From contig NC_061514.1 in assembly GCF_022539505.1 (NCBI RefSeq), positions 324,739,090-324,803,089 of the forward strand: a DNA stretch of 64,000 bases, written 5' to 3'. Both the position numbers and the translations under genes were made by a program. Shown one piece after another: positions 57,384-64,000 of the stretch. The number at the start of each line of letters is the position of its first letter. Position 1 is the first letter of the stretch. The stretch is from Lolium rigidum (Eukaryota; Streptophyta; Magnoliopsida; Poales; Poaceae). A model generated the notes under the pieces. The model did no database searches. It was given only the letters and a program-made list of their open reading frames with translations, and was not told the origin of the DNA.

Positions 57384-58980
57384 TGATGGCGTGTATTTCA
57401 CACGTTCGTTGGGCAACCCCAAGAGGAAGGTATGATGCGCGCGAAGCAAAGTTTTCCCTCGAAAGAAACCAAGGTTTATCGAACCAGGAGGAGCCAAGAA
57501 GCACGTTGAAGGTTGATGGCGGCGGGATGTAGTGCGGCGCAACACCGGAGATTCCGGCGCCAACGTGGAACCTGCACAACACAACCAAAGTACTTTGCCC
57601 CAACGAAACGGTGAGGTTGTCAATCTCACCGGCTTGCTGTAACAAAGGATTAACCGTATTGTGTGGAAGATGATTGTTTGCGAGAGAGAATAGTAAAACA
57701 AGTATTGCAGCAGATTTGTATTTCGAGTATTAAAGAATGGACCGGGGTCCACAGTTCACTAGAGGTGTCTCTCCCATAAGATAAAAGCATGTTGGGTGAT
57801 CAAATTACGGTCGGGCAATTGACAAATAGAGAGAGCATAACAATGCACATACATGACATGATAAGTATAGTGAGATTTAATTGGGCATTACGACAAAGTA
57901 CATAGACCGCCATCCAACCGCATCTATGCCTAAAAAGTCCACCTTCAGAGTTATCTTCCGAACCCCTCCGGTATTAAGTTGCTAACAACGTGACAATTGC
58001 ATTAAGTATGGTGCGTAATGTAATCAACAACTACATCCTCGGACATAGCGCCAATGTTTTATCCCTAGTGGCAACAAGCACAACACAACCTTAGAACTTT
58101 CGTCACTCGTCCCAGTGTCAATGCGGGCATGAACCCACTATCGAGCATAAGTACTCCCTCTTGGAGTTAAAAGTAAAAACTTGGCCGAGCCTCTACTAGA
58201 AACGGAGAGCATGCAATATCATAAACAACACATGTATAATAACTTGATAATTAACATGACATGGTATTCTCTATCCATCGGATCCCGACAAACACAACAT
58301 ATAGAATTACGAGATAGATGATCTTGATCATGTTAGGCAGCTCACAAGATCCAACAATGAAGCACAATGAGGAGAAGACAACCATCTAGCTACTGCTATG
58401 GACCCATAGTCCAGGGGTGAACTACTCACTCATCACTCCGAGGCGACCATGGCGGTGTAGAGTCCTCCGGGAGATGAATCCCCTCTCCGGCAGGGTGCCG
58501 GAGGAGATCTCCAGAATCCCCCGAGATGGGATCGGCGGCGGCGGCGTCTCGGGAAGGTTTTCCGTATCGTGGTTTTTCGCATCAGGGGTTTCGCGACGAA
58601 GGCTTTAAGTAGGCGGAAGGGCAGAGTCGGGGGGCTAACGAGGGGCCCACACTATAGGTCGGCGCGGCCAGGGCTTGGGCCGCGCCGCCCTATAGCTTGG
58701 CCACCCCATGGCCCCACTTCGTGTGTTCTTCGGTCTTCTGGAAGCTCCGTGGAAAAATAGGGCCCTGGGTCTTCGTTTCGTCCAATTCCGAGAATATTTC
58801 GTTACTAGGATTTCTGAAACCAAAAACAGCGAGAAAACAGAACCGGCACTTCGGCATCTTGTTAATAGGTTAGTTCCAGAAAATGCACGAATATGACATA
58901 AAGTGTGCATAAAACATGTAGGTATCATCAATAATATGGCATAGAACATAAGAAATTATCGATACGTCGGAGACGTATCA
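57384..58980 (-). repeat. 5' LTR of element E
   Basis: 1597 bp, same ends as the 3' copy. Differences by eye are single bases and 1-2 bp indels, e.g. GGATTTCTGAAACC here against GGATTTCGAAACC. Confidence 0.9.
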
Positions 58981-59144
58981 CTATTCCAAGTAGAAATACC
59001 AACATAGAAATTCCTAAGAAGAATCATAGTATAATATTTCTTAGTACATCTATGATGAGCATCACATATTCTATACCAAGCACCTTTCAAAATTTCACCC
59101 CCTTGTTGCTTAAAAGTACGAACCTCAACTTCAGGGACATTCAT
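58981..59144 (-). pseudogene. N-terminal half of unassigned ORF in element F
   Basis: ATG at 59144 opens MNVPEVEVRTFKQQGGEIL and runs to the insertion point of E at 58981. It has no similarity to gag that I can see. Cys/His residues (CDAHHRC) might bind metal. The second half is at 50826-50302. Confidence 0.5.
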
Positions 59145-59305
59145 TTTGCAAAGTAAAGTAAACAACACAAATAAAAACTATACTAAATTTTTTTGGATTT
59201 TCAATATAAAATGCAAACAAGATAAAAATAAAATATGCAAGCAAAACAATAACAAAGTAAAAGAGTTGAGAGTGAGAGACTCCCCTCGCAGAAGAGATGC
59301 TTTTT
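58986..59305. other. Leader of element F between ORF and primer site
   Basis: Includes the ORF start up to 59144, then an A-rich untranslated leader to the primer site. Apart from the listed ORF nothing is seen. Confidence 0.5.
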
Positions 59306-59323
59306 TCCCTGGCAACGGCGCCA
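59306..59323 (-). other. Primer-binding site of element F (Asp tRNA type)
   Basis: The plus strand reads TCCCTGGCAACGGCGCCA, which equals the 3' end of plant tRNA-Asp (TCCCCGGCAACGGCGCCA) except one base. It lies 10 bp from the LTR edge. Asp-tRNA priming is known from Athila-type elements. Confidence 0.75.
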
Positions 59324-59333
59324 GAAAAAGTCT

Positions 59334-60923
59334 TGCTGAGCGCGGAGTTGATGAAGGAGAATTTATGCGCAACGTTGAGTGGAACCCCAAGAGGAAGGTA
59401 TGACGAGCGCAGCAGGAAGTTTTCCCTCAGTAAGAAACCAAGGTTTATCGACCAGTAGGAGAAAAACGTTCTCTCCCGAGGTGTTGCGAACCAACTCGTG
59501 GCAGGGCGCACTGCCGACGTCAGCAGCAACGTGGAGACCTGCACACAAACAAACAAGTACTTCGTCCCCAACTTTCAGCGAGGTTGTCAAGCTCACTGGT
59601 TTTGCTGAAAACAAAGGATTAAACGAACCGTGTGGAAGAAGAATTGTTTGCAGAGAACAGAACAGGAAAATGCTGTAGAAGATTGCAATTAAAAGAAGAA
59701 GGACCGGGGTCCACAGTTCACTAGAGGCGCCTCCCCAATAAAATAAATATGCTGGGTAAACAAATTACAGATAGGCAATTGACAAACAGAGATTCTACGC
59801 TAATGGTTGGTGCAGAATACATGCTATGAAAGTATACGGTCATTACAACAGTATACATAGACAGTAATCCAACTGCGTCTATGACTAATAATCCACCTTC
59901 AGGATTGCATCCGCGACACCCTCCAGTATTAAGTTGCAAGCAACGGACTATCATTTTAAGCAATGTGTGTAAAGTAAACGATGAAACTACCCTTGAATAG
60001 AACACCGTTGTTATCTCCCTAGTAGCAACATCACATCTACAACCGTAGAGAACAAGGTCACTTCCCATGGTTAAATAGAGGCATGAACCCACTATCGAGC
60101 ATAAATACTCCCTCTTGGAGTCGCTAGCATCTACTTGGCCAGAGCATCTACTAGAAACGGAGAGCATGGAAGATCATAATAACATAACATAATCTCAACC
60201 AAAGCAAATCTCTCTATAAATCGGATCCACATCAAACCAACATGTAGCAATTACAAATAGATGATCTTGATCATGTTAGGCAGCTCACAAGATGTATACA
60301 TGAAGCACAACAAGAAGAGGACAATTATCTAGTTACTGCTATGGACCCATGGTCCCGTGGAGGTCTACTCACGCATCACCTCGGATGAAGACATGGCGAT
60401 GTAGAGGCCTCCGGCGGTGATTTCCCTCTCCGGCAGGGTGCCGGGATGGACTCGCGAACCCTCCCGAACTAGGGTTTCGGTTGACGGTGGCGTCGGAACT
60501 TTTCGTGGATGGAGGCTCTGGTCCCCGGGGTTTTCCCGATACGAGGAATAAATAGGCGAAAGGGCGGAGCAAACGAGGCGACGAGGCGCCAGTACATGGG
60601 CCAGGCGCGGCCAAGGGTGGGGCCGAGCCTGCTCTATGTACTGCCACGTGGCAGCTCTCCAGCACGTGTCCTTCTGGCTCCGTCTTCGTCCCAGAAAAAT
60701 AAGACCCTGGGCTTTTGTTTCGTCCAATTCCGAGAAAATTTCATGTACAACTTTTCTGAAACACAAAAATAGCAGAAAACAGGAACTGCCACTACAGCAC
60801 TGCATTAATAGGTTAGTTCCAGAAAATGCTAAAAAGTGTGGAAAAGTGCACATAAAACATATAAGAATTGTAACAAAACAAGCATGGAGCATCAAAAGTT
60901 ATAGATACATTTGGGACGTATCA
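59334..60923 (-). repeat. 5' LTR of element F
   Basis: 1590 bp, TGCTGAGCGCGGAG to GGGACGTATCA, colinear with 46051-47634 with scattered substitutions and small indels. Confidence 0.85.
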
Positions 60924-61420
60924 CTCAGCCTCCATCGCAACTGGCCGCCAAAGCCCAGCGCCGCTCCAACGTCTTGTACAGCTCGATGCCGCATCTCGGT
61001 CCTTTGCATCGGCTCCCCTATCCGAGCCCCTCCTCGCATCTTCCATAGTGGTCCAATCTGGCCGCCGGCCCGCACATCGAACGGGAGAGCCCGATTCGAA
61101 TCCAGTCTGGGAGGTGCAAGACGCTATGGCCATCTAGGCGCTCATGTTGACTCGAGCTGGACGACGAGCTCCACAACAACCCGATTCTATGGCGCCTCTG
61201 CTAGTCTCCCCGCGCCGCACAGGATGCGGCCGACACTATGGTCATCTATGCACTTGGGAGAGGGGAATCAAGGTGCGGATGAAAGCCTCCAAAAATTGAC
61301 CATCACAATCCGCACAATCGATCGCGGTGCCGTCTGCTCCATCCTGCGCGAGCATCATCAAGTGGCGATGCGCTAGTGTCCTGTCCAAGCCGCCTCCTGC
61401 AGCGCCATGGCCATTGATGA
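60924..61420. other. GC-rich target sequence right of element F
   Basis: Continues 45561-46050 across F. It ends at the partial LTR G. Rich in CpG and CGCC text; open frames exist on both strands but show no known motif. Confidence 0.4.
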
Positions 61421-62678
61421 TGCTCAACACAAGCAGTTGGGAAACCCCAAGAGGAAGGTATGATGAGCACAGTAGTAAGTTTTCCCTCAGTAAGAAACCA
61501 AGGTTTAATCGACCAGTAGGAGAAAGGCGTGACTTCTGAAGGTGTTGTTGGCTGACTATTGGCAGGGCACACTACCGGCGTCAGCAACAACGTGGAACCT
61601 GCACACAACACAATCGCAATACTTTGCCCCAACTCATAGTGAGGTTGTCAATCTCACTAGCTTTGCTGAATCAAAGAGTTAACCGTGTGGTGTGGAAAGA
61701 GATGTTTGATGTGAATAAAAAGAGAATAGTGCCTGCAGAAAGTAAACATAACAGGATGATTGCATGAGTGTAAAAGAAAGGACCGGGTCCACAATTCACT
61801 AGTGGTGTCTCTCCATAAAGATAAATAGCATATTGGGTGAACAAATTACAGCTGGGTAATTGATAGAATAAAGATCATACATAGCAAGATGACTACTATG
61901 AGATTTGTTTGGGCATTACAACATAATACATAGACCGTAATCCAACTGCGTCTATGACTAATAATCCACCTTCCGATTAGCATCCGCACCTCTTTCAGTA
62001 TTAAGTTGCAAGCCATAGATAATCGCATTAAGCAATATGTGTAAAGTAAACAATATAATTACACTTGATAAAACATTGTTTTTTTCTCCCTAGTAGCAAC
62101 ATCACATCTACAATCTTAGAAATTATTGTCACTCTCCCAGATTACTAGAGGCATGAACCCAGTATCGAGCATAAATACTCCCCCTTGGAGTCACAAGCAT
62201 CTACTTGGCCAAAGCATCTACTAGCAACATAAAGCATGCAAGATCACAAATAACATATGACATGAATATAATCAACCTCAACCATAGTATTCAATATTCA
62301 TCGAATCCCAGTAAACACAACATGTAGCATTATATAAGGATGATCTTGATCACGATAGGCATCTCACAAGATCTAACCATGAGGCACAAATTGGAGAAGA
62401 CAACCATCTAGCTACTGCTATGGACCCATAGTCCAGGGATGAACTACTCACGCATCACTTCCGAGGCGGGCATGGCGATGTAGAATCCTTCGGTGATGAT
62501 CTCCCCCTCTGATAGGGTGCCGGGAAGAGCTTCAGAACCCTCTCGAGATGGGTTCTGCAATGGAGTCCATGATGGAACTTTTCGTGGATGGAGTCTCGGG
62601 TATCTGGGGTTTTCCTAAGATCTTGAATAAATAGGCGGAAGTGAGATGTCGGTGGAGGCCAGGGGGGCCACACCTACC
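61421..62678 (-). repeat. Partial LTR G, F-related, truncated by LTR H
   Basis: TGCTCAACAC...TTGGGAAACCCCAAGAGG is the plus-strand left end, then text parallel to F's LTR (GGAAGGTATGATGAGCACAG; GTGGTGTCTCTCC; CTAGCTACTGCTATGGACCC). It breaks at 62678, about 300 bp before the expected end, where H begins. It is more diverged than either F LTR, so it is a different family member. CTACC (62674-62678) would be H's target duplication. Confidence 0.7.
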
Positions 62679-64000
62679 TGATACGTCTCCAACGTATCGA
62701 TAATTTCTTGTGTTCCATGCCACATTATTGATGTTATCTACATGTTTTATGCACACTTTATGTCATATTCGTGCATTTTCTGGAACTAACCTATTAACAA
62801 GATGCCGAAGTGCCGATTCGTTGTTCTGCTGTTTTTGGTTTCAGAAATCCTAGTAAAGAAATATTCTCGGAATTGGACGAAATAAAAGCCCAGGGGCCTA
62901 TTTTCTCACGAAGCTTCCAGAAGTCCGAAGACGAGACGAAGAGGGGCCACGGGGTGGTCAAACCCTAGGGCGGCGCGGCCCCACCCCTGGCCGCGCCGGC
63001 CTATGGTGTGGGCCCCCCGTGCCGCCTCTCGACTTGCCCTTCCGCCTACTTAAAGCCTCCGTGATGAAACCCCCAGTATCGAGAGCCACGATACGGAAAA
63101 CATTACCGAGACGCCGTCGCCGCCGATCCCATCTCGGGGGATCCTGGAGATCGCCTCCGGCACCCTCGCCGGAGAGGGGAATCATCTCCCGGAGGACTCT
63201 ACACCGCCATGGTCGCCTCCGGAGTGATGAGTGAGTAGTCTACCCCTGGACTATGGGTCCATAGCAGTAGCTAGATGGTTGTCTTCTCCCCATTGTGCTA
63301 TCATTGTCGGATCTTGTGAGCTGCCTATCATGATCAAGATCATCTATATGTAATTCTATATGTTGCGTTTGTTGGGATCCGATGAATAGAGAATACTTGT
63401 TATGTTGATTATCAAAGTTATGCGTATGTGTTATTTATGATCTTGCATGCTCTCCGTTTCTAGTAGAGGCTGTGGCCAAGTTTTTACTTTTAACTCCAAG
63501 AGGGAGTACTTATGCTCGATAGTGGGTTCATGCCCGCATTGACACCTGGGACAAGTGACGAAAGTTCTAAGGTTGTGTTGTGATGTTGCCACTAGGGATA
63601 AAACATTGATGCTATGTCTAAGGATGTAGTTGTTGATTACATTACGCACCATACTTAATGCAATTGTCTCGTTGCTTTGCAACTTAATACCGGAGGGGGT
63701 TCGGATGATAACCCGAAGGTGGACTTTTTAGGCATAGATGCAGTTGGATGGCGGTCTATGTACTTTGTCGTAATGCCCAATTAAATCTCACTATACTCAT
63801 CATGATATGTATGTGCATTGTCATGCTCTCTTTATTTGTCAATTGCCCAACCGTAATTTGTTCACCCAACATGCTCGTTCGTCTTATGGGAGAGACACCT
63901 CTAGTGAACTGTGGACCCCGGTCCATTCTTTAATACTGAAATACAATCTACTCGCAATACTTGTTTTTACTCGTTTTCTCTGCAAACAATCATCTTCCAC
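62679..64000 (+). repeat. LTR H, element-E family, plus strand, runs off the window
   Basis: Starts TGATACGTCTCCAACGTATC and matches the inverse of E's LTR over all of its 1322 bp in view, up to CAATCATCTTCCAC. The last roughly 280 bp lie beyond the window. It is either the 5' LTR of a plus-strand element or a solo LTR. Its hairpin arm has one mismatch (CAACG for CGACG). Confidence 0.85.

Larger units (their letters stand above)
50827..58980 (-). mobile_element. Element E: non-autonomous Athila-lineage LTR retrotransposon (gag-protease only)
   Basis: LTRs are at 50827-52425 and 57384-58980, flanked by a perfect 5-bp duplication CTATT (50822-50826; 58981-58985). Total 8154 bp. On the minus strand: 5' LTR, Asp-tRNA-type primer site, gag, protease, then 2.6 kb with no coding frame and the 3' LTR. 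RT, RNase H and integrase are missing. Gag is of the Athila type. The two LTRs look only a few percent different by eye, so insertion into F was fairly recent. Sabrina/WHAM-type elements of Triticeae are the best guess for the family; a library search would settle this. Confidence 0.85.
46051..60923 (-). mobile_element. Element F: non-autonomous Athila-like LTR retrotransposon, interrupted by E
   Basis: The two LTRs are 46051-47634 and 59334-60923 in minus orientation. Flanks are CTCGG (46046-46050) and CTCAG (60924-60928), a 5-bp duplication with one change. Minus E and its duplication, F is about 6.7 kb. There is a primer site like that of Athila elements and an ORF without gag or pol motifs, then 2.7 kb of non-coding AT-rich sequence (about 50300 down to 47635). 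F therefore depends on proteins from elsewhere. More LTR differences than in E, plus the nesting, show F is older. Confidence 0.8.

Overview
This is a gene-poor, transposon-filled stretch of a grass nuclear genome. I infer subfamily Pooideae, most likely Triticeae or oat, from the families present: Athila-type LTRs ending in the GATACGTC/GACGTATC hairpin, Tat-type Ty3/gypsy elements with an antisense gene, a CACTA element with GCCGACGGC subterminal repeats, and hAT, MULE and Stowaway-like MITEs. I found no intact host gene. The only possible host coding trace is a B3-like fragment near 26.7 kb.

Bases 1-26,000 hold an onion-like nest of Ty3/gypsy elements. Element A (minus strand, 1-12353, left end outside the window) is a Tat-type element with gag, protease, reverse transcriptase, two RNase H domains and integrase, all decayed. 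A convergent, intron-containing antisense gene lies between integrase and the 3' LTR. A sits in element C (minus, 12354-19086), which shows a 5.4-kb LTR, a Met-tRNA-type primer site, an unassigned upstream ORF and a cut-off gag. C sits in element B (plus, 19087-24356), a second copy of A's family that retains its antisense gene and 3' LTR. B in turn splits an LTR of element D (24357 to about 25940), whose two LTR pieces face each other as an inverted repeat.

Bases 26,000-46,000 are a mosaic: a B3-like fragment, a 45-bp tandem array, and a CACTA element (28863-31544, TSD CAC) carrying a 5S-rRNA-like segment and a three-copy repeat of about 665 bp. Next come a dead 5'-truncated LINE (31619-34550) with a MULE-type MITE in its RT domain (9-bp TSD), an hAT-type MITE, AT-rich sequence with MITE debris, a microsatellite, a CACTA-like fragment and an LTR-like promoter segment.

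Bases 46,051-64,000 hold a second nest. Non-autonomous element F (minus, 46051-60923, TSD ctcgg/ctcag) is interrupted by non-autonomous Athila-type element E (minus, 50827-58980, perfect TSD ctatt). E encodes gag and protease but no pol. F carries only an unassigned ORF, which E cuts in two. Both have Asp-tRNA-type primer sites and repeated copies of their polypurine-tract motif. A partial F-like LTR (G) and a plus-strand E-type LTR (H) close the window.

The observations most worth following up are the spliced antisense gene with its own TATA box, the 5S-like Pol III promoter segment inside the CACTA element, the inverted LTR pair of D, and the unassigned ORFs in C and F.
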